From NCBI GenBank assembly GCA_016235445.1, contig JACRLB010000015.1, positions 1 through 64,000 on the forward strand: a DNA stretch of 64,000 bases. Direction: 5' to 3'. A program made the translations under genes and the position numbers. Positions within the stretch are counted from its first letter, which is position 1, and each line of letters starts with the position of its first letter. The notes under the pieces were generated by a model. It did no database searches. It was not told where the DNA came from and saw nothing but the letters and a program-made list of their open reading frames with translations. Shown piece by piece: positions 51,488 to 60,529 of this stretch. The stretch comes from Chloroflexota bacterium. GTDB taxonomy: Bacteria; Chloroflexota; Anaerolineae; Anaerolineales; Villigracilaceae.

Positions 51488-52540
51488 TTATAAATCCTCG
51501 CGCTGTACCCCGTCGAACTGCAAAATAAAATCCGCGCCGTAAACTTTGCTCGGAGTTTGGAATCCAGTTTTGTAATCATCCGAAAGAATGCGCTTCATGA
51601 TTTCCACAGATGTGAGTGCGGTCAAATAATACGCTTCAGGCGTCCGCAGTTTTGCGCGGACGTTTTTTGTTCCGTCGCTCACTTCCGCGATGATCAAACT
51701 AAAACCCATCTCATTTTGTTTGCGCGATGGACCCTTTGCAAAAAATATACCGATCAGCCATTTGATGAAATTTCTTGCGGCGCGTGTGTAAAGCAGGGAG
51801 CCGGCAACCCGCGTGAGCCGCATTAACTGAATCATCGCTTTTGGGAAATTCATGTACACGGTCACATTGGGAATGCCCGTGCTGTGATAGGCCGTGCTCA
51901 CATCACCCCAGCCCATTGAAACAAGCCGCGAAGGCCCGCGCCCAAAATCAATATCTTTGACTCCCCATAAATTTGGCACGCTCACAATTTTTCCGTCACG
52001 GCGAATGCGTCCCTGCCTGTGGCTGTTCTCGATTCCAGAACGGGCCGTGCCGCGCGAGACTCCACTGCCAATGCCTTTGATGTACAGATTTAAATTTGTC
52101 GCGCTCGAGAGTTTCCCCGCCGTGTATGCGATCAAACAATCCGATGGAACCACATCGAAGCCGCCGCCGGGCAGAAGCATCACGCCCGCGCGTTTTGCAT
52201 CTTCGTCCATTGCGGCCAGCGCCTCAAAGCCTTCGATCTCGCCGCTGATATCCACATAATGTTTTTTGTTGCGAATGCACGCCTCCGCCATCTGGCGAAA
52301 GGTCAACACGAACGGGCCTGCGCAATGCAAAACCGCATCCACTTCCTGCAACGCAGAGTCCAATGCGGCGGTCTCATCCAATGAAAAAGAGTGGTATTCC
52401 AAATTATATTTTTTAGCCTGCGCGCGCAATTGATTTTCATCGCGTCCCGCGAGAATCAAAGACAATCCTTCCTTCACCGCCCGCTCGACGATCAATTGCC
52501 CCGTGTACCCATACGAACCATACACCAAAATTTTTTTCAT
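51488..52540 (-). CDS. Saccharopine dehydrogenase-like / trans-acting enoyl reductase family protein
   Basis: A 350-residue NAD(P)-binding protein. The start MKKILVYGSYGYTGQLIVE is a Rossmann motif of the saccharopine dehydrogenase-like group, with AGRDENQL, VLHCAGPF, YVDISGEIE and PGGGFDVVPSD further on, matching the family that includes trans-acting enoyl reductases and uncharacterised membrane-associated reductases. The start at 52540 overlaps the lipoate-ligase-like gene by 4 bases (ATGA); a start 15 bases upstream is less likely. The substrate is unknown. Confidence 0.78.
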   Translation of the reverse strand: MKKILVYGSYGYTGQLIVERAVKEGLSLILAGRDENQLRAQAKKYNLEYHSFSLDETAALDSALQEVDAVLHCAGPFVLTFRQMAEACIRNKKHYVDISGEIEGFEALAAMDEDAKRAGVMLLPGGGFDVVPSDCLIAYTAGKLSSATNLNLYIKGIGSGVSRGTARSGIENSHRQGRIRRDGKIVSVPNLWGVKDIDFGRGPSRLVSMGWGDVSTAYHSTGIPNVTVYMNFPKAMIQLMRLTRVAGSLLYTRAARNFIKWLIGIFFAKGPSRKQNEMGFSLIIAEVSDGTKNVRAKLRTPEAYYLTALTSVEIMKRILSDDYKTGFQTPSKVYGADFILQFDGVQREDL

Positions 52541-53352
52541 GTTCTCTCTGTCCACGAAGCGTGCGCATATTTTTCTTTGACTAATTCATCGGCTCTTTGG
52601 ATTTCGGATGGAGACAATTCGCCACGCTGAAAGTGGATTCCCAACTCCGCCTCAAACCCTTTAACGAAGGCCTGGGCTGTTGTTTCCCAATCAGTTTTCA
52701 CGCTGGTAACTGATTCGACAGTCGTGGCGCGCGCGAGGAGTCTTTCCTTCGCCATCCCCCGCGCAGACTCGCTTTCAAAAACCAGCGCGTCGCAAATGCG
52801 GGTCAGGTCGCCTATTAATGGAAGAGAGCCGTGTTGCAACACGCCTTCCTTCTTGCGAGCCTGCGCCGAGCCGATCAACTTTTTTCCATCCACGGTGATC
52901 TCATACGTGGATGGAACTTCAAAGCAAACGGGGTTGTGGCGCAAAATGCCATTTTGCATTGCGTCTTCTTTTATCTCAACAGGCAACCCCAACTCACGCA
53001 CCGCATGTAACAATGCCTTTGACAATCGGCTATAGGATTCCAAGATGCCGCCCGCAAGGACAGGCTCTTCCGCGTTACCTGTCACAGAGTAGGTCAATTC
53101 GTCCGTATGCAGAATCGACCGTCCCCCCGTGAGGCGGCGCACAACATCCCAACCGTGGGATTTAAGTCGCTCCGCATCCACATCTTTGAAGGATTGGGCA
53201 TGTCCCAATGAAAGGCAGGGTGGATTCCATGAATACAAACGCAGGGTCGGTTGAGATTCCCCGCGATGGATGTGCTCGAGAATGGATTCATCCACGGCCA
53301 TGTTCCATGCGCCTGTGGATGGGGGAGTGTAAAGAAGCCGCCAGTTTGTCAT
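52537..53352 (-). CDS. Lipoate-protein ligase / octanoyltransferase (LplA/LipM family)
   Basis: A 271-residue protein from ATG 53352 (MTNWRLLYTPP). The family signature RRLTGGRSILHTDELTYS is intact, with the invariant DGKKLIGSAQ Lys and PVCFEVPSTYEI, whose Cys corresponds to the acyl-accepting Cys of LipM. It would transfer octanoate or lipoate to the lipoyl domain of 2-oxoacid dehydrogenases or GcvH. Whether it is a ligase or a transferase cannot be decided from the sequence. It is coupled to the saccharopine-dehydrogenase-like gene downstream. Confidence 0.85.
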   Translation of the reverse strand: MTNWRLLYTPPSTGAWNMAVDESILEHIHRGESQPTLRLYSWNPPCLSLGHAQSFKDVDAERLKSHGWDVVRRLTGGRSILHTDELTYSVTGNAEEPVLAGGILESYSRLSKALLHAVRELGLPVEIKEDAMQNGILRHNPVCFEVPSTYEITVDGKKLIGSAQARKKEGVLQHGSLPLIGDLTRICDALVFESESARGMAKERLLARATTVESVTSVKTDWETTAQAFVKGFEAELGIHFQRGELSPSEIQRADELVKEKYAHASWTERT

Positions 53353-53589
53353 GGATGGTATTTTACCTGTTAAAAAAGTAGAGGCACGCCGCCGTGTCGT
53401 ATGTATGCAAGGGTTGTCAGCATTCCCCTTTTCCCTCACCCCAAGTATGAAGACTTTTCGCCGTGTCGACTTCCCCCTCTCCCTGAGGGACGTGTGCCCG
53501 TAAGGGTAGAGGGCAGGGTGAGGGGTTCACCGCGCAGCATTCAATCTGCCTCCCCTGACACCCTTTGCATGCCACCCGTTTCCCTGTGG
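53353..53589. repeat. Intergenic region with CCCTCACCC palindrome, no gene
   Basis: CCCTCACCC (53433-53441) pairs with GGGTGAGGG (53516-53524), and inner CCCTCT (53475-53480) with AGAGGG (53508-53513). It resembles the larger element at 55374-55471. The remainder of the gap has no gene. Confidence 0.7.
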
Positions 53590-54498
53590 TTAAATCTTTG
53601 AAAACCCTTCCGCCGCATCTTCCAGTGTTTTTTCATTCAACTCTTCCAAGGGCGGGCGGACTGTCCAGTGTGGGAGGCCGTGTATTTTATGAAGCAAGCC
53701 TTTGAGCACAGGCGCGATGGGGGAGTAGTGCTCCAGAAAATGGCGCTGTTCGCTGATCTTTGCCTGAACCTCGGTTGGGTCTTTGCCTTCCTGATACAAA
53801 TCCCAAACCTGGCGCAGGTTGTCGGAAATGAGATTTGCGGGGGCGGTGATGGCACCTTGGGCATTGTTTTTCAATGCGTGGTGAAAATAGGAATCCGTGC
53901 CGTTCAAGACGAGCAAGTCATTGCCGAAGCGTTGACCGAGCGCGGTTGCGAAGGCTTCATCGTGGGATGAGTCTTTGATGCCAGCGAATTGATCGGGGAA
54001 TTTTGTTTTGAGTCTTTCGAGCAGATCCAGTGAAAAGCCAATGCCTGTCATCACGGGGATGTGATAGCCGAGGAGATATTTATTTGGCGGCACGGCTTTT
54101 TGAATCAATTCGCTGAACCAGTTGAACAGGCCGTCATCTGTAGCCTTGCGGAAATAATACGGCGGCAATACAACCACGCCATCGTAATCGAGTTCAAAGG
54201 CAAGTTTGGTCAACTCGATGGTTTCGGTGAGGCTGGGTGTGCCTGTGCCAGCGAGGAGTTTGAATCCGCGCAGTTGATTGCGAATCACGCGCACGGAGCG
54301 CATGAAGGCTTCGCGTTCTTTTGGCGAGAAGGATGGCCCTTCACCTGTGGTGCCGAAGAGCAATATGCCGTGGCATCCGCGAGAGGCGAGAAAATGCAAA
54401 AGGGCAGGAACAGCTTCAAAGTCGAAGGAAGAGGCGTCTGCTTTTAATGGAGTCACTGCCGCGGCGTAGACTCCTGCCAGTGGATGTAGGTCAGTCAT
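53590..54498 (-). CDS. Dihydrodipicolinate synthase (DapA) family aldolase/lyase
   Basis: A 302-residue class I aldolase fold from ATG 54498. Schiff-base Lys175 lies in FAGIKDSSHD, the catalytic Tyr145 in GYHIP (family usually Y-N-x-P), and the GTTGEGPS motif at 49-56. GAIT, the loop binding the carboxylate, follows. Many DapA-family members are sugar-acid aldolases rather than lysine enzymes; with no lysine genes nearby, the substrate is open. It starts 5 bases after the ParB-like gene stop, so they share a transcript. Confidence 0.85.
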   Translation of the reverse strand: MTDLHPLAGVYAAAVTPLKADASSFDFEAVPALLHFLASRGCHGILLFGTTGEGPSFSPKEREAFMRSVRVIRNQLRGFKLLAGTGTPSLTETIELTKLAFELDYDGVVVLPPYYFRKATDDGLFNWFSELIQKAVPPNKYLLGYHIPVMTGIGFSLDLLERLKTKFPDQFAGIKDSSHDEAFATALGQRFGNDLLVLNGTDSYFHHALKNNAQGAITAPANLISDNLRQVWDLYQEGKDPTEVQAKISEQRHFLEHYSPIAPVLKGLLHKIHGLPHWTVRPPLEELNEKTLEDAAEGFSKI

Positions 54499-54503
54499 GT
54501 TTA

Positions 54504-55352
54504 CTAATTTTCTTTTATGAATTGTTTGGCGGCGGTTTCGGGCGGCTGAAGGGGCTGGCCTTCTTCTTTGGAAAGATAATGCTGATGGTCGAGAGTCCAC
54601 AAATACAGGTCGCCTTCGGTTTTATCGGGGAATTCTTTTAAGATGCCGCTTTTTCGAATCACTTTAATGATCGGCGTATAAACCGTGTCGTACCAGTGCG
54701 CCACGGTTTCTTCTTCGGTGATGTCGCGTTTGAGGTCGATGCCCATGAAGTAACGATGCACGGCAATATGTTCGAGCATGCGCTCGAAACCGTCGGGGAT
54801 ATTTAATTTTACTTTGGCTTTTGGGCGCAGTCTGTCCAATGCGGTGCGTTCGAGAAAATCAACTTTTGAGCCGAGAATTTCAAGGTCTTCGGGTTTGATG
54901 TTTGCTGTGATGTTGACGCGTGTGGCGCATTCGCGCACTTCGGCTTCGATGTATAGCTGTCCCTGCTCGCGGGCAACGGAAACGCGATGATGGCCGTCCA
55001 CGACAAAGTAGACGTCGCCAACTTTATACAAGACAACAGGCGGGAGATTGATTTCCTGATAAAAGGCGCGGTCGACTTTTTGCCAGCGGCTGGCGAGTTG
55101 ATCTTCCTTCGGAAGGAAGGCGCGGTCAAATTCATGATAGCGGTTCAGACTCCCTGCAACCTGATCCACACGAACGGTTTTTACTCCCCGATAAATGGGT
55201 CCGCCGATCCGCAGTTTTTCCTTGATCTCGTCATAGGATAGCAACGTGGTGGTGTGTTTTCCAGCGACGACGGAGAATACCTGGTTGATAAAGGATTTGA
55301 AGCGCGCCTTGCTAAAGTCTGCGCGTGTGCGTGCGTTAAGTTCGTCTGACAT
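54504..55352 (-). CDS. ParB/sulfiredoxin-fold protein
   Basis: A 282-residue protein. The central YFVVDGHHRVSVAREQG (GHHR at residues 120-123) is the ParB/Srx nucleotide-binding motif, preceded by LPPVVLYKVGDV. No helix-turn-helix like that of chromosomal ParB is evident, so a partition role is unlikely; stand-alone members may be nucleotide-using kinases or hydrolases. The C-terminal half is helical and unassigned. Co-directional and nearly contiguous with the DapA-like gene. Confidence 0.7.
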   Translation of the reverse strand: MSDELNARTRADFSKARFKSFINQVFSVVAGKHTTTLLSYDEIKEKLRIGGPIYRGVKTVRVDQVAGSLNRYHEFDRAFLPKEDQLASRWQKVDRAFYQEINLPPVVLYKVGDVYFVVDGHHRVSVAREQGQLYIEAEVRECATRVNITANIKPEDLEILGSKVDFLERTALDRLRPKAKVKLNIPDGFERMLEHIAVHRYFMGIDLKRDITEEETVAHWYDTVYTPIIKVIRKSGILKEFPDKTEGDLYLWTLDHQHYLSKEEGQPLQPPETAAKQFIKEN

Positions 55353-55373
55353 GTTCGGCTCTCTTTTGTTAAT

Positions 55374-55471
55374 TCACCTTACGCGCCCTCGTCCTACCCT
55401 CTCCCTCATCCCCCGCCCTTCCTCGAAGGGGAAGGGCGGGGGATGAGGGAGAGAAACTGCGTAAGGTGAGC
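55374..55471. repeat. Large perfect palindrome
   Basis: A perfect 24-bp stem: 55399-55422 pairs with 55430-55453 around a 7-base loop. Outer arms CACCTTACGC and GCGTAAGGTG extend the hairpin with an asymmetric bulge. The arms are rich in CCCTC and GAGGG. It fills the gap between the ParB-like gene and the metallophosphoesterase. It could act as a transcription barrier but lacks a T-tract. Confidence 0.85.
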
Positions 55472-55478
55472 TGTTAAT

Positions 55479-56102
55479 TTACACTTCCAATATTTTATAT
55501 GGATAAACATTCATTACTTTGGTTGTGCCAATGAAGGTCTCCTGGGGTTCCAGGTTGTTCCTGTAAAAATGGGTATGACCATGCAGGTGATGACGGGGTT
55601 TGGCGATGCGCGCCAGCCAGTTGAGGGCTTTCAGCCCGTGGTGAGCGGGGTCGTAGAAATCGTCGTGGATGCCGTAGGGCGGCGAGTGGCTGATGAGAAT
55701 GTCCATTGCGCGGCCATGCCGAATGCGGTTTACCAGAAGCTGTGGGAGCATTTGAAATGCTCTTGCGTAGGCTTCCTGCTGGGTATATTGGTTGACGCCG
55801 TCCGGGCGGTAGCGGATACAGCCCCCAAAGCCGCCGACCAGAACATTTTTGTGGCAGTCAGTTTTCAGGTCAAGATTCGAGCCGCCTTCGGCTTTCGAGA
55901 GTTTGTCGCTGATGTCGAATTTCGGGTCATGATTGCCTGGCACATAATACATCGGCACATTCAACATGGTGACGATGTATTCGAGGTAGGTGTAGGGCAG
56001 GTCTCCACAGCCGAGGGTCAATTCCACGCCTTGAAAGTGGCCGCCGGGCGCCAGTGTGTACATGCGGTCTATGACCTGGTCGCTTACCGCTAGGATTTTC
56101 AC
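55479..56102 (-). CDS. Metallophosphoesterase
   Basis: A 207-residue calcineurin-like phosphoesterase from GTG 56102 (VKILAVSDQV). Metal-binding motifs: SDQV in place of the common D-x-H, GCGDLPY, GNHD, ISHSPPYG and HGHTH. The altered first motif occurs in a subgroup of these enzymes. Substrate unknown; small phosphodiesters and nucleotides are usual. A further upstream in-frame ATG at 56195 would add 31 residues lacking family similarity. It is divergent from the kinase operon. Confidence 0.8.
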   Translation of the reverse strand: MKILAVSDQVIDRMYTLAPGGHFQGVELTLGCGDLPYTYLEYIVTMLNVPMYYVPGNHDPKFDISDKLSKAEGGSNLDLKTDCHKNVLVGGFGGCIRYRPDGVNQYTQQEAYARAFQMLPQLLVNRIRHGRAMDILISHSPPYGIHDDFYDPAHHGLKALNWLARIAKPRHHLHGHTHFYRNNLEPQETFIGTTKVMNVYPYKILEV

Positions 56103-56154
56103 ATCGCTTATTGTGCCGTAGAAACTGCCTCTGCGCAAGCCCGCCCGCCTACAA

Positions 56155-56201
56155 AATTGCAACCGCAAGTATTTGCAATTCCCATCACTGCACACTATAA
56201 T
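56155..56201 (+). promoter_or_regulatory. Promoter and operator of the Ser/Thr-kinase operon
   Basis: TTGCAA (56173-56178), 17 bases, consensus TATAAT (56196-56201). AATTGCAA (56155-56162) and TTGCAATT (56173-56180) form a perfect 8-bp inverted repeat with a 10-base spacer that overlaps the -35 element, a likely regulator site. The region also lies before the divergent phosphoesterase gene. Confidence 0.75.
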
Positions 56202-56263
56202 TCATTAATTCACCCTGCCGTGAACAGGAGTCTCATCTGGAAACAAAAAACATTACTTCGCCC

Positions 56264-58120
56264 ATGGGTTCAGGATCGGGAGATGAACGCCCCCGCCAGC
56301 AGTTACAGTCTGGCATTACGCTAGTTAACCGCTATAACATTCAAGATGTAATTGGGGTTGGTGGGATGGGGTCGGTGTATCGCGCGCGTGACCTGCACTT
56401 TCCGAATGTGGTGAAACTGGTGGCGGTGAAAGAGATGATCAACATGGCGCCGGACCCGCTGGTGCGCCAGACGATTGTGCAAAATTTCGAGCGGGAAGCA
56501 AACCTGCTTGCCACGCTCAATCACCCTGCCATTCCGCGAATTTATGATTACTTTACGCAGAATGAACATTCCTATCTGGTATTGGAATTCATCCATGGCA
56601 AGGACCTGGAAACTGTCATTGGGGATGCGAATGGATTTTTGCCCGAAGATCAGGTAATTAGCTGGGCGATCCAGCTTTGCGATGTGCTGGCGTATTTGCA
56701 CAGCCACAAGCCCGACCCGATTATTTTCCGTGATATGAAGCCTTCTAATGTGATGATCAACCACAATGGGGATGTGGTGCTGGTGGATTTTGGGATCGCA
56801 AAGGCGTTTCAGTCCGGGCAAAAGGGAACCATGATCGGCACGGAGGGATATTCACCTCCCGAGCAGTATCGCGGTGAGGCCACGCAAATTGCGGATATTT
56901 ATTCGCTGGGCGCGGCCCTTCACCACGCAATCACACGCCGCGATCCGCGCCTTGAGCCGCCTTTCTCTTTTGGAGAGCGGCCCATTCGCCGCATCAACAC
57001 CAATGTTTCGATTGAGTTCGAAGCGGTGGTCAATACTGCCCTGCAATATAATCCCTCAGATCGTTTTCAGAACGCCGAATCAATGAAAGACGCTCTGATG
57101 AATGTGGCCCGCAAGACAGGGGCGCTTTCCAAGATCACCTCTGCACTGCCGGTTTCCAGCGGCGGGATAAAACCACTCTGGTCTTTCAAATGCGAGGATG
57201 AAATTCGCGGCACGCCGTTTTTGCATCAAGGCATGTTGTTTATCGGCTGTTACGATAATAACTTGTATGCGCTAAACGCCGCAGACGGGCAATTCCAATG
57301 GAAATACCCAACGGATGGAGGGATCGTCTCCCGTCCGCTGGTTTACGATAATAATGTGTATTTTTGTTCAGAAGACCAGCGTATGCACGTGGTGAGTATG
57401 CGGAGCGGTAAAGTGATCTGGACTTATTTTACCGAGGGTAAAATTTATTCCTCCCCGCGAATTTCTGATGGACATATATTTTTCGGCTCGGAAGACCAGG
57501 ACCTTCATGCTGTGAACGCCACCAGCGGACGTTCCATTTGGAAATTCTCAACCGACGGCCCCATTTATTCCACACCCCTGCTTGCGAACGAAATGATCTA
57601 TTTTGGCACGGAAGCCGGCTCTGTGTATGCGCTTGATTTTCGCGGTGAGTTAAAATGGCGTTTCCAGGCCAAACGGGCGGTCACATCGTCCCCGATCAAT
57701 AAAGGGCAGGCTGTTTATGTGGCCTCGGTGGATGGAACGCTCTATTCATTGGATTCAAAGAATGGCTGGGCGATTTGGAAATTCCGCCTGGGCAAGGGGT
57801 CGATTTCATCCCCGACCATTGCCGATGACTATATCTTCATTGGCGCGGCGGATGGTTTCATCTATTGCGTGGATGTTCGCACTGCAAAGGAAGTATGGCG
57901 ATTTCGCACTGAAAACCAGGTTAGCAGTTCGCCAACCGTGTATAAGGATTCCGTCTATTGTGGTTCTGTGGATGGAAATATGTATTGCCTTGAATATCGC
58001 ACCGGCCGCCTGCGTTGGAAATTCGAAGCGCAGGCTGCGGTCACTGGTTCGCCGGTCGTATTTGATGATATCGTTTATTTTGGCTCAACAGACCATCACA
58101 TGTATGCGTTGTTTGCCTAA
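56264..58120 (+). CDS. Serine/threonine protein kinase with PQQ-type beta-propeller
   Basis: A 618-residue protein. Residues 20-290 are a Hanks-type kinase: G-loop IGVGGMGSVYRARD, VAVKEM with the ATP-binding Lys, catalytic IIFRDMKPSN (Phe replaces the usual His of HRD), VDFGIAK, and EGYSPPEQ. From about residue 305 a propeller of PQQ-type strands repeats the pattern LYALNAADGQFQWKY, HVVSMRSGKVIWTY, VYALDFRGELKWRF, with about eight units. No transmembrane segment separates the two, so the propeller may be cytoplasmic. AGGAG at 56226 sits correctly for a CTG at 56237 that is in frame, so the true start may lie 9 codons earlier. It begins a co-directional signalling operon. Confidence 0.9.
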   Translation: MGSGSGDERPRQQLQSGITLVNRYNIQDVIGVGGMGSVYRARDLHFPNVVKLVAVKEMINMAPDPLVRQTIVQNFEREANLLATLNHPAIPRIYDYFTQNEHSYLVLEFIHGKDLETVIGDANGFLPEDQVISWAIQLCDVLAYLHSHKPDPIIFRDMKPSNVMINHNGDVVLVDFGIAKAFQSGQKGTMIGTEGYSPPEQYRGEATQIADIYSLGAALHHAITRRDPRLEPPFSFGERPIRRINTNVSIEFEAVVNTALQYNPSDRFQNAESMKDALMNVARKTGALSKITSALPVSSGGIKPLWSFKCEDEIRGTPFLHQGMLFIGCYDNNLYALNAADGQFQWKYPTDGGIVSRPLVYDNNVYFCSEDQRMHVVSMRSGKVIWTYFTEGKIYSSPRISDGHIFFGSEDQDLHAVNATSGRSIWKFSTDGPIYSTPLLANEMIYFGTEAGSVYALDFRGELKWRFQAKRAVTSSPINKGQAVYVASVDGTLYSLDSKNGWAIWKFRLGKGSISSPTIADDYIFIGAADGFIYCVDVRTAKEVWRFRTENQVSSSPTVYKDSVYCGSVDGNMYCLEYRTGRLRWKFEAQAAVTGSPVVFDDIVYFGSTDHHMYALFA

Positions 58121-58131
58121 AAGGAGTTCTT

Positions 58132-59046
58132 GTGGCTGATTTCTTTCGAAAATTGTTTGGTACCAAAGAGGAACCCGTAAAACAACAGAAAAAGCTGGAT
58201 ACGGCTACCACTGCGCCGCTTACGGACCAGCAAATAAACTCCATTGTTGCAGGCCAGAGCGTAAAGTATGAGATGAAACAGCTCATTTCCAGTGTCGGCC
58301 AGTCGGTTGGCAAACAACGCGACCACAATGAAGACAGTGTGCTCGCGCTGACCTCCACCATCTCCGGCAGTACGGAAAATATCCCCTTTGGGCTGTATAT
58401 TGTCGCGGACGGCATGGGCGGCCATCAATTTGGGGAAGTGGCAAGCAATGCCGCCATTCGCATCATGGGCGGCAACATCACCAAGAAATTCCACTCCTAT
58501 CTTTATAACCTGCCCACACAAACCTTGCAGGATTCCCTGCAAGAGGTGATGGAAAACTCGATAATGGAAGCGCATCAATATGTTCAGCGTGAAGCGCCGG
58601 GCAGTGGCACCACTGTCACAGCCGCGCTGGTGCTGGGACAGCAAGTCACCCTTGCTCATGTGGGGGATAGCCGCGCCTATGCTGTTTATCCCGATGGCAG
58701 GATGGAAACGATCACACGCGACCATTCCCTGGTCAAACGGCTGGAAGAACTCGGACACCTCAGCAAAGATGAAGCCGAAAACTTTCCCCACCGAAATGTG
58801 TTGATTCGCGCTTTAGGCCAGGGCGAATCCCTTGAAGCGGACATTTTTACAATCCCATTTCCCCAGTCTGGCTACCTTATGATTTGCAGTGACGGGCTTT
58901 GGGGCGTCTTGAATGAAAATGATATTTTCCGCATGATCACCGATGCGCCCAACCTGCATCGCGCCTGTCAGAATTTGGTGGAAGCTGCAAACGCAGCCGG
59001 GGGCCCGGATAATATAACAGTCATATTAGCGCAGATGATTGGGTAA
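58132..59046 (+). CDS. PP2C-family protein phosphatase
   Basis: A 304-residue protein with GTG start and AAAGGAG upstream. After a 60-residue polar N-terminus come the PPM motifs: RDHNEDSV, IVADGMGGHQFGE, TLAHVGDSRAY, MICSDGLWGVL and GGPDNITVIL, which supply the metal-binding aspartates. It should dephosphorylate Ser/Thr phosphoproteins, opposing the kinase encoded 11 bases upstream. The next gene starts 1 base after its stop codon. Confidence 0.95.
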   Translation: MADFFRKLFGTKEEPVKQQKKLDTATTAPLTDQQINSIVAGQSVKYEMKQLISSVGQSVGKQRDHNEDSVLALTSTISGSTENIPFGLYIVADGMGGHQFGEVASNAAIRIMGGNITKKFHSYLYNLPTQTLQDSLQEVMENSIMEAHQYVQREAPGSGTTVTAALVLGQQVTLAHVGDSRAYAVYPDGRMETITRDHSLVKRLEELGHLSKDEAENFPHRNVLIRALGQGESLEADIFTIPFPQSGYLMICSDGLWGVLNENDIFRMITDAPNLHRACQNLVEAANAAGGPDNITVILAQMIG

Positions 59047-59047
59047 T

Positions 59048-60529
59048 ATGGCAGCCGGCAAGCCAGATTATTATGCAATCCTGGGGGTCTTCCGTGACGC
59101 TTCGGCGGAAGACATTAAACGCGCCTACTTTGATTCAGCCCAAAAACTGCACCCGGACAAAAATGCAGCCCCGGGAGAGACGGAATTATTTTTAGAAATA
59201 CAGCAAGCCTATGAAGTGCTTGCAAACCCCAAGCGGCGCAGCATGTATGACGCCACCCTTCCCCCCGAGATCGACGTTAACACGGCTGTAAAACACGAAA
59301 TTCATTTCAGCCGCCCCAACCTGGTGCGGCTGGGCGAACCGCAGTTGATCTATGCCCTGCTTGAAGTCCGCTCACGCGAAGAAAAAACCACTCTCCCCAC
59401 GCCTCCTTTAAACATCTGCCTTGTGCTGGACCGTTCCACATCCATGCAGGGAGAGAAGCTGGATATTGTCAAGGCAACCGCCATTCAGTTGTTAAGAAGT
59501 TTGCGCCCGGAAGACGTGTTGAGCGTGGTCACATTTAGCGACCGCGCCGAAGTCATCATCCCGGCTTCCATCAGCCCGGACAAGAAAAAACAGGAAGGCC
59601 GCATTCAAATGATGCAGGCCTCCGGCGCCACTGAAATCTTTAATGGCCTCGAGGCCGGGATGCGGGAGGTGCGCCGCACTCTTGACCCTTCGCGGGTTAA
59701 CCACATTATTCTGTTGACGGATGGAAAAACCTACGGTGACGAACAGTCCTGCCTGCAACTCGCCGAGGAAGCCGCCGCGCTGAACATTGGCATCAGCGGC
59801 ATGGGGATCGGAAATGAGTGGAATGATATTTTTCTGGATGCCCTAGCCAGCAGAACGGGCGGTTCTTCTGCTTACATTTCAAAGCCAAAGGATATTGAAC
59901 GCCTGCTCGTCGAAAAATTCAAGGCATTGATCAACATCTATGCAGACGATGTACTGCTTGAACTCAAGGAACAGGAACATGTCAAAATAAATTACGTATT
60001 CCGCCTCCAGCCGGAAGGCGGCTCGGTGGAAATCGAGCCTCACATGCACCTTGGGCCAATCCTTCGCGAGGCTCCATTACAGGTGTTATTTGAATTCCTT
60101 GTCAGCCCGGAAGCCCTGAATGGCGATGTATTAACCTTGATAAGCGGTTCTTTGAAAACATCTATTACAGCCCGCCCCATGCCCGTGCCGCCCATACGGC
60201 TGAACCTCACCCGCGAAATTCGCCCCAACCCATCTGCTGAGCCTCCCCCGACTCAAATCTTGAGCGCTCTTTCCCGCCTCACTTTATATCGGATGCAGGA
60301 ACGGGCGCGGACAGCGGCGGATTCAGGCCAATATGATGCGGCGGCGCGGCACCTGCACAACCTTGCCACACATCTGCTGTCGCAGGGCGAACACTCACTC
60401 GCCAAAACCGCATTGTTCGAAGCGGATAACCTGGAAAGAATGCACGCCTGGAGCGCAAGCGGCAATAAGGATATCAAATACCAAACCCGCGCACTTTTGT
60501 TAAGCGGCGTGAAGGAGAAGGCAAGATGA
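59048..60529 (+). CDS. J-domain fused to von Willebrand factor A domain
   Basis: A 493-residue protein from ATG 59048. Residues 7-75 are a DnaJ-type J-domain (DYYAILGVFRDASAEDIKRA, with the Hsp70-stimulating HPD in KLHPDKN). Residues 120-310 are a vWA domain: MIDAS DRSTS, ATEIFNGLEAG and LLTDGKTYGDE. The C-terminal 180 residues are a beta-rich region and a helical tail with LYRMQERAR and LHNLATHLLSQG, as in other bacterial vWA proteins. It may recruit Hsp70 to an assembly controlled by phosphorylation. The J-vWA fusion is unusual. It overlaps the FHA gene by 4 bases. Confidence 0.88.
   Translation: MAAGKPDYYAILGVFRDASAEDIKRAYFDSAQKLHPDKNAAPGETELFLEIQQAYEVLANPKRRSMYDATLPPEIDVNTAVKHEIHFSRPNLVRLGEPQLIYALLEVRSREEKTTLPTPPLNICLVLDRSTSMQGEKLDIVKATAIQLLRSLRPEDVLSVVTFSDRAEVIIPASISPDKKKQEGRIQMMQASGATEIFNGLEAGMREVRRTLDPSRVNHIILLTDGKTYGDEQSCLQLAEEAAALNIGISGMGIGNEWNDIFLDALASRTGGSSAYISKPKDIERLLVEKFKALINIYADDVLLELKEQEHVKINYVFRLQPEGGSVEIEPHMHLGPILREAPLQVLFEFLVSPEALNGDVLTLISGSLKTSITARPMPVPPIRLNLTREIRPNPSAEPPPTQILSALSRLTLYRMQERARTAADSGQYDAAARHLHNLATHLLSQGEHSLAKTALFEADNLERMHAWSASGNKDIKYQTRALLLSGVKEKAR

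Noticed and set aside
54504-55352. Chromosome-partition ParB
   Set aside because: No helix-turn-helix region, no parA nearby, and only the Srx-type nucleotide motif is visible.
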